A stretch of DNA of 64,000 bases from Nocardia arthritidis NBRC 100137 (GCF_001612765.1 NZ_BDBB01000016.1:1-64000), one strand, 5' to 3'; positions 29,016-39,900 are shown, counted from the stretch's first letter. Numbers and translations are program-made. Notes: generated by a model not told the origin, from the sequence alone.

Positions 29016-29018
29016 CGC

Positions 29019-31301
29019 ATGGCGGCACTGAGCGATCGGCTCGACCACATCCTCGGCGCGAAGGCGGCGGACTCGCTGGCGGACGCGTTCGACATGCGGA
29101 CCGTCGAGGATCTGCTGCGGCACTACCCCCTGCGGTACGCCACGCAGGGTCAGCCGCTCACCGAGGAGGCGCCCGAGGACGGTTCGCACATCACCGTCAT
29201 CGGGCGGATCACCAAGGCCGAACTGCGGCCGATGCGCAACCGCCGCGGATCGTTGCTGAAGGTGGTTCTCGACACCGGTTCCGGGCGCGGCGTCGACGTC
29301 ACCTTCTTCAACGGCGACAAGGTGAAATACGTGGTCCGCGAAGGTCTGCGCGCGATGATGTCGGGCACGGTGAACTACTGGCGCCCCGGCCAGTGGAACC
29401 TCAGTCATCCCGGCTACCTGATCCTGCCGGAGGCCGAGGGCGACGACGATTCGGTCGGCGCGCTGACGAAGGTACGCGGCGGCGGAGACCTGCGGGGTCT
29501 GGCGCAGAGCGCCGCGGGCGCGGGAGGAGTGGACACGTCGTTCATGGAGCGCGAGTTCATCCCGGTCTACCCGGCGACCGCCAAGGTGCAGAGCTGGGAT
29601 GTGCTCGCCTGTGTGCGGCAGGTGCTCGACCAGCTCGATCCGCTCGATGATCCGCTGCCGGAGGACGTGCGCGCCGAACGGGCGCTGCCGAACCTGTCCG
29701 ACGCGCTGCGCCTGATCCACCTGCCCGACCGCAAGTCCGATATCGATCAGGCCAAGGATCGGCTGCGCTTCGACGAGGCGCTGGCCCTGCAATTGGTGCT
29801 GGCCGAGCGCAGGCACGAGGTGTCCGGCCGCCGGGCGCGCGCCTGCGCGCCGCGCACCGACGGCATCGCCGCCGCGTTCGACCAGCGGCTGCCCTTCGAG
29901 CTCACCGCGGGGCAGCGGCAGGTCGTGGCGGAGATCTCCGCCGACCTGGCCCGCGAGCAGCCGATGCACCGGTTGCTGCAAGGCGAGGTGGGCTCCGGCA
30001 AGACGATCGTCGCCCTGCACGCCATGTTGCAGGTGGTGGACGCGGGATTGCAGTGCGCGTTGCTCGCCCCGACGGAGGTGCTCGCCGCGCAGCACTATCG
30101 GTCGCTGCGCGGCATGCTCGGTGAGCTGGGGGCCGCGGGCGAACTGGGCGCGTCCGACCACGCCACCCGCGTGGTGCTGGTGACCGGGTCGATGTCGGCC
30201 GCGGCCAAGAAGGCCGCGCTGCTGGAAGCGGTGACCGGCGAGGCGGGCATCGTGATCGGCACGCACGCGCTGATCCAGGACAACGTCGAGTTCTTCGATC
30301 TCGGCATGGTGGTGGTCGACGAGCAGCATCGTTTCGGCGTGGAGCAGCGAGACGCACTGCGCGCCAAGGCCGAAACCGGTGTCAGCCCGCATCTGCTGGT
30401 GATGACCGCGACGCCGATCCCGCGCACAATCGCCATGACCACGCTCGGCGATCTGGAGACCTCCACGCTGACCGAACTGCCGAAAGGGCGCTCGCCGATC
30501 GTCTCCAAGGTGGTGCCGCGCAGGCAGCATCCGAACTGGGTGGATCGCGCGTGGGAGCGGATCGTGGAGGAGGTCGCCGCCGGACGTCAGGCGTACGTGG
30601 TGTGTTCGCGCATCGGCGACGACGAGGAGACGGCGGGCAAGTCCCGCACCGGGCGCTCGAAGTCCGGCGACGGCGAGAAGGAGGGCCCGACCACCCAGGC
30701 CGCGCTCGACGTATTCGAGATGCTGCGCGGCGGCCCGCTGGCCGGCGTGCGGGTCGGCCTGTTGCACGGCAGGCTGCCCGCGGACGAAAAAGACCAGGTG
30801 ATGCGCGCGTTCAACGACGGATCGGTGGACGTGCTGGTGTGCACCACCGTGGTCGAGGTCGGCGTGGACGTGCCCAACGCGACGGTGATGGTCATCGTCG
30901 ACGCCGACCGGTTCGGCGTCAGTCAGTTGCATCAGCTGCGCGGCCGGATCGGCCGGGGCCGGCACCCCGGGTTGTGTCTGCTGATCACCGATGCCGCGCC
31001 GGGCGGGTCGGCGATGGCGCGGCTGGACGCGGTCGCCGCCACCACCGACGGCTTCGAACTCGCGGTGCTCGACTTGCGTACCCGCCGCGAGGGCGACGTA
31101 CTCGGCGCCGCCCAGTCCGGCACGGCCCGCTCGTTGCGCCTGCTGTCGCTGCTGGACGATCTCGAGGTCATCACCGCCGCCCAGGAATTCGCCCGCGCCG
31201 TGGTGGCGTCCGACCCGGGCCTGCGCAAGCATCCGGGCCTGGCGGGAATGATGCACGCGGCCGTCGATTCCGAGCGGCTGGAGTACCTGGCCAAGTCCTG
31301 A
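29019..31301 (+). CDS. recG: ATP-dependent DNA helicase RecG
   Basis: Unwinds and reverses stalled replication forks and branch migrates Holliday junctions. The 760-residue protein has an N-terminal wedge/OB domain (about 60-170) and two RecA-like helicase domains: Walker A GEVGSGKT near residue 323, DEQH box near 434, and the motif VI region QLRGRIGRG near 640. The ATG at 29019 follows the DAK gene stop by three bases. It is convergent with the regulator gene that follows. Confidence 0.97.
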   Translation: MAALSDRLDHILGAKAADSLADAFDMRTVEDLLRHYPLRYATQGQPLTEEAPEDGSHITVIGRITKAELRPMRNRRGSLLKVVLDTGSGRGVDVTFFNGDKVKYVVREGLRAMMSGTVNYWRPGQWNLSHPGYLILPEAEGDDDSVGALTKVRGGGDLRGLAQSAAGAGGVDTSFMEREFIPVYPATAKVQSWDVLACVRQVLDQLDPLDDPLPEDVRAERALPNLSDALRLIHLPDRKSDIDQAKDRLRFDEALALQLVLAERRHEVSGRRARACAPRTDGIAAAFDQRLPFELTAGQRQVVAEISADLAREQPMHRLLQGEVGSGKTIVALHAMLQVVDAGLQCALLAPTEVLAAQHYRSLRGMLGELGAAGELGASDHATRVVLVTGSMSAAAKKAALLEAVTGEAGIVIGTHALIQDNVEFFDLGMVVVDEQHRFGVEQRDALRAKAETGVSPHLLVMTATPIPRTIAMTTLGDLETSTLTELPKGRSPIVSKVVPRRQHPNWVDRAWERIVEEVAAGRQAYVVCSRIGDDEETAGKSRTGRSKSGDGEKEGPTTQAALDVFEMLRGGPLAGVRVGLLHGRLPADEKDQVMRAFNDGSVDVLVCTTVVEVGVDVPNATVMVIVDADRFGVSQLHQLRGRIGRGRHPGLCLLITDAAPGGSAMARLDAVAATTDGFELAVLDLRTRREGDVLGAAQSGTARSLRLLSLLDDLEVITAAQEFARAVVASDPGLRKHPGLAGMMHAAVDSERLEYLAKS

Positions 31302-31320
31302 TGTCCCGGGCCCGCCGAGG

Positions 31321-32742
31321 TCAGCGCCCCAGCCGCGGGTAGGGCAGGTCGGTGCTGGTGTGCTCGGCGACCGCCAACGGACTGCCGATGTGCGGGAAGG
31401 CGCGCTGCGGGCACGCGGGGCGCTCGCACACTTTGCAGCCCGCGCCGATCGGCACCGAGGCCGCCGGGTCGTCGAGCTGCAACCCGGCCGAATACACCAG
31501 GCGGTCGGCGTATTCGACATCGCAGCCGAGGCCGATCGCGAAATTCTTCGCCGCGGTGCCGAACCCGTGCGGGGCGATCGCCGCGGTGCGCGCGACCCAC
31601 AGATAGCGGCGGCCGTCGGGCATCTCGGCCACCTGGGTCAGGATGCGGCCGGGGTTGGAGAAGGCCTCGTGCACCACCCACAGCGGGCAACTGCCGCCCA
31701 CCCGGGAGAAATGGAACGCGGTGGCGGACTGCCGTTTGGAGATGTTGCCCGCCCGGTCGGTGCGCACGAAGAAGAACGGGACGCCACGCTGGCCCTGCCG
31801 TTGCAGGGTGCTGAGCCGATGGCAGATGGTCTCGAAGCCGACCTCGAACCGCAGACCGAGCAGATCGATGTCGTAGTGCAGTTCCTCGGCCGAGCGCAGG
31901 AATCGGCCGTACGGCAGCACCAGCGCGCCCGCGAAGTAATTGGCCAGCCCGATCCGCGCCAGTGTGCGGGATTCGCCGTTGAGCGCCGGGCTCTCGGCCA
32001 AGACGGCGTCCAGCTCGGCTCCGTACAGCAGAAGGCCGAGCGTGGTGGCGATCTGGAAGGCACGCTGGCCGGGCCGCAACCGGCGAGCCAGCGTGAGCGT
32101 CCGGGTCTCCGGGTCGTAGTGGCGTTTGGGAACCGTGGGGTCGGCGCCGTCGCCGCGTACCAGAACGGTGACTCCGGCGCGTTCCTCGGCGACGCGGGCG
32201 AGCTGGCGATCGAGCGAGCCGATGGTGAGCCCCGAGTTCTCGAACAGCTGCTCGGCGGCGATGTCGAGCTGCGCGATGTGGTTGTGATGGTCGTAGAAGA
32301 AGTCGCGCACGTCCTCGTAGGGCATGGGCACGCCGGGCGCGCCCGCGGGCGCGGACACCCGCGCGGAGAGCAGGTCGAGCTGATCGGTGGCGGCGCGTAG
32401 TCGGCGATGCATCGCGACGACGATCCTGGCGACCTCCGGCTGGCGGGTTGCCAGTTCCTCCACCTCGGTCAGCGGCGCGGTGTGGCCGCCCGCGGCGTCG
32501 ATGAGCACCTCGTGCAGGTCCGACACGAGACGCGCGTCGGAATCGGCGGCGAAGAACTGGACGTCGAGATCGAAGGTGGAGTTGAGTTTCAGCAGTACGG
32601 GAATGGTGAGTGGGCGCTGGTCGCGCTCGAGCTGATTGAGATAACTCGGCGACAGGTCCAGCGATTTCGCCAGAGCCGCCTGAGTCATCCTCCGTTCTTC
32701 ACGCAATCGCCGAAGCCGGGCGCCCGCATACATCTTGCGCAC
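31321..32742 (-). CDS. RamB/PrpR-type XRE-family regulator
   Basis: A 473-residue regulator. Residues 3-60 are an XRE helix-turn-helix (RRLREERRMTQAALAK, SPSYLNQLE); a ScfR/IrrE-like middle region and a C-terminal domain with the Cys cluster C436-x2-C439-x4-C444 follow. Actinobacterial relatives are RamB (acetate and glyoxylate genes) and PrpR (methylcitrate genes); M. tuberculosis PrpR is reported to bind an Fe-S cluster through such Cys. The GTG at 32742 is chosen because its N-terminus aligns with RamB start residue by residue and a TACCAT -10 lies seven bases before it. Two palindromes lie in the promoter region. The target genes are not evident; no acetate or propionate gene adjoins it. 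Confidence 0.88.
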   Translation of the reverse strand: MRKMYAGARLRRLREERRMTQAALAKSLDLSPSYLNQLERDQRPLTIPVLLKLNSTFDLDVQFFAADSDARLVSDLHEVLIDAAGGHTAPLTEVEELATRQPEVARIVVAMHRRLRAATDQLDLLSARVSAPAGAPGVPMPYEDVRDFFYDHHNHIAQLDIAAEQLFENSGLTIGSLDRQLARVAEERAGVTVLVRGDGADPTVPKRHYDPETRTLTLARRLRPGQRAFQIATTLGLLLYGAELDAVLAESPALNGESRTLARIGLANYFAGALVLPYGRFLRSAEELHYDIDLLGLRFEVGFETICHRLSTLQRQGQRGVPFFFVRTDRAGNISKRQSATAFHFSRVGGSCPLWVVHEAFSNPGRILTQVAEMPDGRRYLWVARTAAIAPHGFGTAAKNFAIGLGCDVEYADRLVYSAGLQLDDPAASVPIGAGCKVCERPACPQRAFPHIGSPLAVAEHTSTDLPYPRLGR

Positions 32743-32757
32743 GTGCACGATGGTAGC

Positions 32758-32780
32758 TGCGATGATTCGCAATCATCGCA
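32758..32780. promoter_or_regulatory. Perfect inverted repeat in the RamB-type regulator promoter
   Basis: TGCGATGATT/AATCATCGCA arms of 10 bp around a CGC centre lie 16 bases upstream of the regulator start, at the position of its -35 region. This is a good candidate autoregulatory operator, although it does not resemble the RamB motif known from Corynebacterium. Confidence 0.6.
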
Positions 32781-32795
32781 AGAACGCGCGTTCTT
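32780..32795. promoter_or_regulatory. Perfect palindrome AAGAACGCGCGTTCTT
   Basis: A 16-bp perfect palindrome directly abutting the previous inverted repeat. Its core GAAC-N4-GTTC equals the core of actinobacterial SOS (LexA) boxes, though the flanks AA/TT differ from the usual TC/GA. It could be a LexA site or a second operator for the divergent genes. Confidence 0.45.
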
Positions 32796-32989
32796 ACCCG
32801 CAGGAATATGCTTTTGCGAGGTGTCCAGCAATGTCTTCGATCTGCGTAGCGTGCGAAGAGAGGTTTGCCGCCGCATTGTGGGTGGGGGGATGAAAATGCC
32901 CATCGATCCCCTTCCCTACCGAGCGATTGCTTGGTTGAATCGAGGGGTCCGGCACCCGCCTTCCATCAGCAGGAAAGTGAGCAGAACGA

Positions 32990-33361
32990 ATGCCCGATCC
33001 CGACGAACTCGTGCGTGCGATGTGCCGGAGCTGGTCCGACCCCGATCCGGATCGGATCAGCGCGTATTTCGCCGAGGACGCCGTCTACCACAACATCCCG
33101 ATGGAACCCATCGTCGGCCGCACCGCCATCCGCGACTTCATCGCGGGCTTCCTGAGCACCTTCGAGGCCATCGACTTCGACATCCATCACCAGATCGCCT
33201 CCGGCAACGTGGTGATGAACGAGCGCACCGATACCCTCCGCTCCGCGGGCCGCGAGACCCCGCTCCCGGTCATGGGCTTCTTCGAGGTCGCCGACGGCGA
33301 AATCACCACGTGGCGGGACTACTTCGACATGGCCGCCATCAACCGGGCCTTCGGGCTGTAG
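32990..33361 (+). CDS. Limonene-1,2-epoxide-hydrolase-family protein
   Basis: A 123-residue SnoaL-fold protein. The limonene-epoxide-hydrolase active-site set is visible: Y33 and N35 (YHNIP), R79-x-D81 (ERTDT) and D110 in WRDYFD, with the same spacing as in the characterised enzymes. It therefore probably hydrolyses small epoxides; mycobacteria have a homologue (Rv2740) acting on lipid or sterol epoxides. The ATG has AGGAAAG about a dozen bases upstream. It is divergent from the RamB-type regulator and has 390 non-coding bases after it. Confidence 0.85.
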   Translation: MPDPDELVRAMCRSWSDPDPDRISAYFAEDAVYHNIPMEPIVGRTAIRDFIAGFLSTFEAIDFDIHHQIASGNVVMNERTDTLRSAGRETPLPVMGFFEVADGEITTWRDYFDMAAINRAFGL

Positions 33362-33700
33362 AGCGGGACTCGGTCGAGCGGGTCGTTCTCGAATCGGCCG
33401 TGGGTGACCGAGTTCGACCGGCAGCGAGGGTGGGGATGGATTTCCGGATCGTATGGAACCGAATCGGGGGGCGGGCACGTCGAAGTAGGTAAGAGGGGAA
33501 CGATTGTCCGGTGGTCGACATGCGAGGAGGGGTAGCCGATGGAGCGTTGTTCCGGGTGTCATACGGCGTGGCGGCGGGGGATGCGGGCGCGGGCGCGGGA
33601 ATTGCCGGTGACGCGGCGGGAAGAACCGTGCGATCGGTACACGCTGCGCCGTCGGCAACCACCGCGGCCGGAGCCGGAAACGGACTGCGGCTCTTGACGG
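33362..33700. other. Gene-free stretch before metE terminator
   Basis: No convincing gene. A plus-strand frame at 33511-33750 would encode a 79-residue Gly/Ala-rich product but has no ribosome binding site and runs into the metE terminator, so it is not annotated. Nothing else recognised. Confidence 0.5.
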
Positions 33701-33737
33701 TTCGGTGCCCCCTTCGGGTGGCGAAGGGGGCACCGAA
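33701..33737. terminator. Bidirectional hairpin at the metE end
   Basis: A perfect 16-bp stem (TTCGGTGCCCCCTTCG/CGAAGGGGGCACCGAA) with a five-base loop lies 20 bases beyond the metE stop. It has no T-tract on either strand but is the longest perfect hairpin in the window and would serve metE and the facing region. Confidence 0.8.
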
Positions 33738-33757
33738 CGCCGATGGGTGAGAAGGGG

Positions 33758-36025
33758 TTACCGGACTGCGGCCGCCGCGGCGACCATGTTGCGCAGTGAG
33801 GCTTCCACCTCGGCGCGTCCCCTGGTCTTCAGCCCGCAGTCCGGATTCACCCACAGCCTTTCGGCCGGAACAGCTTTCAGTGCCGCGTGCAGCGAGGTGG
33901 TGATCTCGTCCACGCTGGGCACCCGCGGAGAGTGGATGTCGTACACGCCGGGGCCGACGCCGAGGTCGAATCCCGCCGCGTTCAAGTCGTCGAGCACCTC
34001 CATGCGAGAGCGCGCCGCCTCGATCGACGTGACGTCGGCGTCCAGCCCGGCGATCGCATCGATCACCTCGCCGAATTCCGAGTAGCACAGGTGCGTGTGG
34101 ATCTGCGTCGCATCGGACACTCCTGAGGTCGCGATCCGGAACGATTGCACCGACCACTCCAGGTACCCGGGCTGGTCGGCCGCGCGCAGTGGCAGCAGTT
34201 CCCGCAGGGCCGGCTCGTCGACCTGGATGATCCGGATGCCCGCCGATTCGAGGTCCACGGTCTCGTCGCGGATCGCCAGCGCCACCTGGCGGGCGGACTC
34301 GGCCAACGGCTGGTCGTCGCGCACGAACGACCACGCCAGGATGGTGACCGGCCCGGTCAGCATGCCTTTCACGGGCTTGTCGGTGAGCGACTGCGCGTAC
34401 GCGATCCACTCGACGGTCATCGGCTCCCGCCGTGCGACGTCACCGAACAGGATCGGCGGCCGCACGCAGCGGGTCCCGTAGGACTGCACCCATCCCTGTT
34501 CGGTCGCCGCGAACCCGTCGAGCTGCTCGGCGAAGTACTGCACCATGTCGTTGCGCTCCGGCTCGCCGTGCACCAGCACGTCCAGCCCCAAACGCTCCTG
34601 TAGCGCGATGACCTCAGCGATCTCGGCGCGCATCCGGCGGACGTACTCCGCCTGGTCGATCTCGCCCTTGCGCAGCGCGGCGCGCGCAAGCCGGATGGCC
34701 GAGGTCTGCGGGTAGGAACCGATCGTCGTGGTCGGCAGCGTGGGCAGTCGCAAACGGTCCCGCTGCAGTTCCCGGCGTTGTTCGGCGGGTGCGCGGCGGA
34801 CGGCGTCGGGCCCGAGCGCTGCCAGCGCGGCCCGGACCCGGGGATCGTTCAACCGCGGATCCGACCTGCGCGCCGCCAGCGCCGCACGCACCGTGGCCAA
34901 CTCGGCGTCGATCGCTTCCGCACCTTCGCTCAGCGCGGTCGCGAGCAGGCGGACCTCGGTCACCTTCTCCGCGCCGAACGCCAGCCAGGACCGCAGTCGC
35001 TCGTCCAACCCCGTCTCCGCGGCCAGCGTGTAGGGCACGTGCAGCAGCGAGCACGAACTCGAAACCGCCACCTGCGCAGCGGATCCCCGCAACGCACCGA
35101 GGGTGGCCAAGGCGTGGTCGAGATCGGTGCGCCAGACGTTGCGACCGTCCACGACCCCCGCGACGACCAGCTTCCCGGTCAGCGCGGACGCGTCGGCCAC
35201 CGCGGCGACATCGGCGCCGGTGGTGAAGTCGAGGGCCACTCCTTCTATACCGGTGCTCGCCAGCGCAGGCAGCGTGGCGTCCGGCTGCCCGAAGTAGGTC
35301 GCGACGAGGATCGCCGGGCGCTCGGCGGCGTCGGCGAGTTCCCCGTAGGTGACCTGCACCAGGCCGATCTCCTCCGCCGTGAGGTCGGTGACCAGCACCG
35401 GCTCGTCGATCTGCACCCACTGGGCACCGGCGACGGCGAGCCTGCGCAGCAGTTCCCGATACAGCGGCAGCAGTTCGATCAGCCGGGCCAGGGCCGAGCC
35501 GCCGGTCGCCTTGGCCAGCTTCAGGAAGGTGATCGGGCCGATCACCACCGGCCGCGCGGGCACGCCCAGCTCGACCGCCTCCCGCAATTGCGCCAGCAGC
35601 TTCTCCGGGTGCAGCGAGAACGCGGTCTCGGGGCCGATTTCCGGCACCAGGTAGTGGTAGTTGGTGTCGAACCACTTGGTCATCTCCAAGGGCTCCACCG
35701 TCTCGTTGCCGCGCGCGGCGGCGAAATACCGATCCAGCGGGTCGGCGATCCCGGCGACCCGGGGCGGCAGAGCGCCCAGCAGTTCGGCGGTGTCGAGCAT
35801 CTGGTCGTAGTAGGAAAAGGTGCCGACCGGAATCGAGTCCAGGCCCGCGGCTCGCAAATCGGTGAGCTGGGCCCGCCGCAGGTCGCACGCCACGGCGTGC
35901 AACCGGCCTGCGTCGATCTCGCCTGCCCAATAGGCTTCGGTGGCCCGCTTCAGTTCACGCCGGGGCCCTACTCGCGGAAGCCCGAGAACCGTCGCGGTGA
36001 ACGGCTTCTGCTGTGCAACAGTCAC
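33758..36025 (-). CDS. metE: Cobalamin-independent methionine synthase
   Basis: Transfers a methyl group from 5-methyl-tetrahydropteroyltri-glutamate to homocysteine, making methionine without B12. The 755-residue protein has the duplicated MetE barrel: N-terminal half [19 protein letters not shown] start, and the C-terminal zinc site with Cys730 (PDCGLKTR) plus the His/Cys of the VHGEPERND region. The start is the GTG at 36025, with GGAG upstream; readings to 36565 run into the riboswitch. The leader contains a cobalamin riboswitch, so the gene should be silenced when B12 is available and the MetH route works. Confidence 0.97.
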   Translation of the reverse strand: MTVAQQKPFTATVLGLPRVGPRRELKRATEAYWAGEIDAGRLHAVACDLRRAQLTDLRAAGLDSIPVGTFSYYDQMLDTAELLGALPPRVAGIADPLDRYFAAARGNETVEPLEMTKWFDTNYHYLVPEIGPETAFSLHPEKLLAQLREAVELGVPARPVVIGPITFLKLAKATGGSALARLIELLPLYRELLRRLAVAGAQWVQIDEPVLVTDLTAEEIGLVQVTYGELADAAERPAILVATYFGQPDATLPALASTGIEGVALDFTTGADVAAVADASALTGKLVVAGVVDGRNVWRTDLDHALATLGALRGSAAQVAVSSSCSLLHVPYTLAAETGLDERLRSWLAFGAEKVTEVRLLATALSEGAEAIDAELATVRAALAARRSDPRLNDPRVRAALAALGPDAVRRAPAEQRRELQRDRLRLPTLPTTTIGSYPQTSAIRLARAALRKGEIDQAEYVRRMRAEIAEVIALQERLGLDVLVHGEPERNDMVQYFAEQLDGFAATEQGWVQSYGTRCVRPPILFGDVARREPMTVEWIAYAQSLTDKPVKGMLTGPVTILAWSFVRDDQPLAESARQVALAIRDETVDLESAGIRIIQVDEPALRELLPLRAADQPGYLEWSVQSFRIATSGVSDATQIHTHLCYSEFGEVIDAIAGLDADVTSIEAARSRMEVLDDLNAAGFDLGVGPGVYDIHSPRVPSVDEITTSLHAALKAVPAERLWVNPDCGLKTRGRAEVEASLRNMVAAAAAVR

Positions 36026-36189
36026 GATGTTTCTCCATTGCTGTGGACGAAAGCCATCGCCATACGGGCAGGCGGAAAACCTTATGACATGCCGGTGAAA
36101 TCCCGGCCAGGAGCCCGACACGTCAGCTGGTGATCCGCACGCCCAATCCACGAGGCGGTGGCCGCCGGGTACGGCGTACCCGGCACGAC

Positions 36190-36390
36190 TGGCAGGTCTT
36201 CGGACTCGCGGGCACCGGCCGTGCGGGCCGGCGTACGCCGGAGTGCTCCCGATGGCCGACCTACTGGCCGTCGCTTCCCGGGTCGCGCGGAGCCTTTGAG
36301 CTCGGTGAGACCCAGTGCCTGGTGACGGCGGTCGTTCCTGCATACCGCTGCGGGACAGTCCCGGATTCCCACCGGGTTCCCTCTCGCCCG
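36190..36390 (-). ncRNA. Cobalamin riboswitch in the metE leader
   Basis: On the minus strand, ending 165 bases before the metE start, the leader contains the conserved cobalamin-aptamer elements in order: GAGGGAACCCGGTGGGAATCC with a GGGACTGTCCCGCAGCGGTA segment, a GGCACTGGG (B12-box-like) segment, and the 3' hallmark GAGTCCGAAGACCTGCC at 36191-36207. This is a classical AdoCbl-type riboswitch, and metE is its textbook target. Expected effect: AdoCbl binding represses metE. Limits are approximate; an expression platform, presumably around 36026-36190, was not resolved. Confidence 0.9.
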
Positions 36391-36909
36391 CCGTGACGTC
36401 GCACGGGCGGGCTCGACTCCGTCGCGCGACGTCGGGGCTCCATCTCGTCGTGCTGCGGTGAACCAGCTGCACCTTCAGCATAGGACGCGGGGCCGCCGCC
36501 ACGAACGACGGACCCGAGATGGCGAAACGCCGGCCCGCCGACCAGCGGCCGGATACGAGCAGCATGGCTGGGACCGCACTGGTCAGCCCCCGCGAGCGCG
36601 AAGTTCGCCCGGCGGCGTGTCACGAGGGCCATCACATCGGATATTTGCCCGAGGCGCTCGCCGCGTACCGACTCCGCACCGGCTCGCGTTCCGGCTATCG
36701 GCAGGGCCGGGCACGCGGATTCGTATCGACCCTTCGGGGGGCTACCGGCAGCCCATGTCGGGTCGGCTCCGGCCGCCGGACAGCACACCGGTTGCTGCGG
36801 CGCCGCCCATGTGTCGGCGCTGTGAACGCAACTTCGCAACGGTGCTAGGCGGTCTTGTGAAGAGGTTCGCGAAGGGGGATTCCATGTCGGTGCGGTTCAT
36901 ACGGCCGGG
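36391..36909. other. Gene-free divergent region metE/pyc
   Basis: About 500 bases upstream of the riboswitch and of pyc. No supported gene; open frames here lack ribosome binding sites. The metE promoter should lie near 36400-36480 on the minus strand, but I could not assign hexamers. Confidence 0.5.
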
Positions 36910-36915
36910 TACCTT
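36910..36915 (+). promoter_or_regulatory. -10 hexamer of pyc (leaderless)
   Basis: TACCTT fits the actinobacterial TANNNT -10 and ends six bases before the pyc ATG. There is no Shine-Dalgarno apart from the adjoining AGG, so the transcript is probably leaderless. Confidence 0.5.
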
Positions 36916-36921
36916 AGGTCA

Positions 36922-39900
36922 ATGTTCTCGAAAGTCTTGGTTGCCAACCGTGGCGAGATCGCCATCCGAGCCTTCCGCGCGGCTTACGAACTCGGCATCG
37001 GGACGGTCGCCGTGTTTCCCTACGAGGACCGCAATTCGGTCCATCGGTTGAAGGCGGCGGAGTCGTACCAGATCGGCGAGCCCGGTCATCCGGTGCGCGC
37101 CTACCTGTCAATCGAGGCGATCATCGAGGCGGCCAAGTCGGCGGGCGCGGACGCGATCTACCCGGGGTACGGGTTCTTGTCGGAGAACCCGGATCTGGCG
37201 GCGGCGTGCGCCCGCGAGGGCATCACGTTCATCGGCCCGTCGGCCGAAGTGCTCGAACTCGCCGGTAACAAGGCGCGCGCCATCGAAGCGGCCAAGGCGG
37301 CCGGCCTGCCGGTGCTGCGTTCGAGCGCACCGTCGTCGGACGTGGACGAGTTGCTGGCCGCGTCGCGCGAGCTGGAGTACCCGATCTTCGTCAAGGCGGT
37401 CGCCGGTGGTGGCGGTCGCGGGATGCGCCGGGTCGCCGCGCCGGAGCAGCTGCGCGAGTCGATCGAGGCGGCCTCCCGGGAGGCGGAGTCGGCGTTCGGC
37501 GACCCGACGGTGTTCCTCGAGCAGGCGGTGGTGAACCCACGCCATATCGAAGTGCAGATCCTGGCCGATCAGCACGGCAATGTGATGCACCTGTTCGAGC
37601 GGGACTGCTCGGTGCAGCGTCGGCATCAGAAGGTGATCGAGTTGGCGCCCGCGCCGAATCTGGACCCCGCGCTGCGTGAACGGATCTGCGCCGACGCGGT
37701 CGCCTTCGCCCGGCAGATCGGTTACTCGTGTGCGGGCACCGTGGAGTTCCTGCTGGACGAGCGCGGCAACCACGTCTTCATCGAGATGAACCCGCGCATC
37801 CAGGTCGAGCACACGGTGACCGAGGAGATCACCGATGTCGACCTGGTGCAGTCGCAGCTGCGCATCGCGGGCGGGGAGACGCTCGAGCAGTTGGGCTTGA
37901 GCCAGGACGCGGTGACGATCAGGGGCGCGGCCTTACAGTGCCGGATCACCACCGAGGACCCGGCCAACGGGTTCCGTCCCGACACCGGCCGCATTACCGC
38001 CTACCGCACCCCGGGTGGCGCGGGCATCCGCCTGGACGGCGGTGCGAACCTGGGCGCCGAGATCGGCGCCTACTTCGACTCGATGCTGGTCAAGCTCACC
38101 TGCCGCGGTCGCGACTTCGGCGCGGCGGTGGCGCGGGCGAGCCGGGCGCTGGCGGAATTCCGCATCCGCGGTGTGGCCACCAACATCCCGTTCTTGCTCG
38201 CGGTGCTCGACGATCCCGACTTCAAGGCGGGCCTGGTCACCACCTCGTTCATCGAGGAGCGTCCGCAGCTGCTGACCCTGCGTCAGTCCGCCGACCGGGG
38301 CACCAAGATCCTCGACTACCTGGCCGACGTCACGGTGAACAAGCCGCACGGCGAGCGGCCGACCACGGTTTATCCGCACGACAAGCTGCCCGCGATCGAT
38401 CTGAGCGTGCCGCCGCCGGACGGCTCGCGCCAGCGGCTGCTGCGGCTGGGACCAGAGGGCTTCGCGCAGGCGCTGCGTGAGCAGAAGGCGGTCGGCGTCA
38501 CCGACACCACCTTCCGCGACGCGCACCAGTCGCTGCTGGCCACCCGCGTGCGCACCAACGGCCTGCTGGGAGTGGCGGGGCATGTGGCGCGGTTGACGCC
38601 GGAGCTGCTGTCGGTGGAGTGCTGGGGTGGCGCGACCTACGACGTGGGATTGCGATTCCTCTACGAGGATCCGTGGGAGCGGCTGGCGGCATTGCGGGAA
38701 GCGATCCCGAACATCTGCTTGCAGATGCTGCTGCGTGGCCGCAACACCGTCGGCTACACCCCGTATCCGGAAGCGGTGACCCGCGCGTTCGTCTCCGAGG
38801 CGACTGCCACCGGTATCGACATCTTCCGTATCTTCGACGCCCTCAACAACGTCGACCAGATGCGCCCGGCCATCGACGCGGTCCGCGAAACCGGCACCGC
38901 CGTCGCCGAAGTCGCGATCAGCTACACCGGCGATCTGTCGAATCCCGACGAGACGCTCTACACCCTGGACTACTACCTGAAGCTGGCCGAGCAGATCGTG
39001 GACGCGGGCGCGCACGTGCTCGCGATCAAGGACATGGCCGGACTGTTGCGCGCTCCGGCCGCGACCAAGCTGGTCACCGCGTTGCGCAGCAATTTCGATC
39101 TGCCGGTGCACGTGCACACCCACGACACCCCCGGCGGGCAGTTGGCCACCTACCTGGCCGCCTGGCAGGCCGGCGCCGACGCCGTCGACGGCGCGAGTGC
39201 CGCGATGGCGGGTACCACGAGCCAGCCCGCGCTCTCGGCGATCGTCGCCGCGGCGGCACACAGTGAATACGACACCGGGCTGAACCTGCAGAACGTCTGC
39301 GACATGGAACCGTACTGGGAGGCGCTGCGGAAGGTATACGCGCCGTTCGAGTCCGGGCTGCCCGCGCCGACGGGTCGCGTCTACACCCACGAGATCCCCG
39401 GCGGGCAGCTGTCGAACCTGCGTCAGCAGGCCATCGCGCTCGGGCTGGGTGACCGGTTCGAGGAGGTCGAGGCGAAATACGCCGCCGCCGACCGGCTGCT
39501 CGGGCGTCTGGTGAAGGTCACCCCGTCCTCGAAGGTCGTCGGCGACCTGGCGCTGGCGCTGGTCGGCACCGGCGTCGAGATCGAGGACTTCGCCGCCGAC
39601 CCCGGCCGCTACGACATCCCGGACTCGGTGATCGGGTTCCTGCGCGGCGAACTGGGCACCCCCGCCGGTGGCTGGCCCGAACCGTTCCGCAGCAAGGCAC
39701 TCGCCGGGCGCGGCGCGGCCAAACCAGAGACACCGTTGACGCCCGCGGAGGAGAAGGCCCTGGCCGGCAGCTCCGAGGAGCGTCGGGCGACGTTGAACCG
39801 GCTGCTGTTCCCCGGCCCCACCGCCGAATTCCTCGCCCACCGCGAGAAGTACGGCGACACCTCCGGGCTGTCGGCCAACCAGTTCTTCTACGGCCTGCGT

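Noticed and set aside
26955..31520. A 1521-residue open frame on the minus strand across the DAK and recG genes
   Set aside because: It is antisense to two well-supported genes and has low-complexity His/Arg/Gly-rich content caused by high GC; no homology is visible.
33511..33750. A plus-strand frame for a 79-residue Gly/Ala-rich product
   Set aside because: No ribosome binding site, and the 3' half is the metE terminator stem.
36884..37051. A small plus-strand frame starting just upstream of pyc
   Set aside because: It overlaps the pyc start in another frame, and pyc itself has a good leaderless promoter; nothing supports it.
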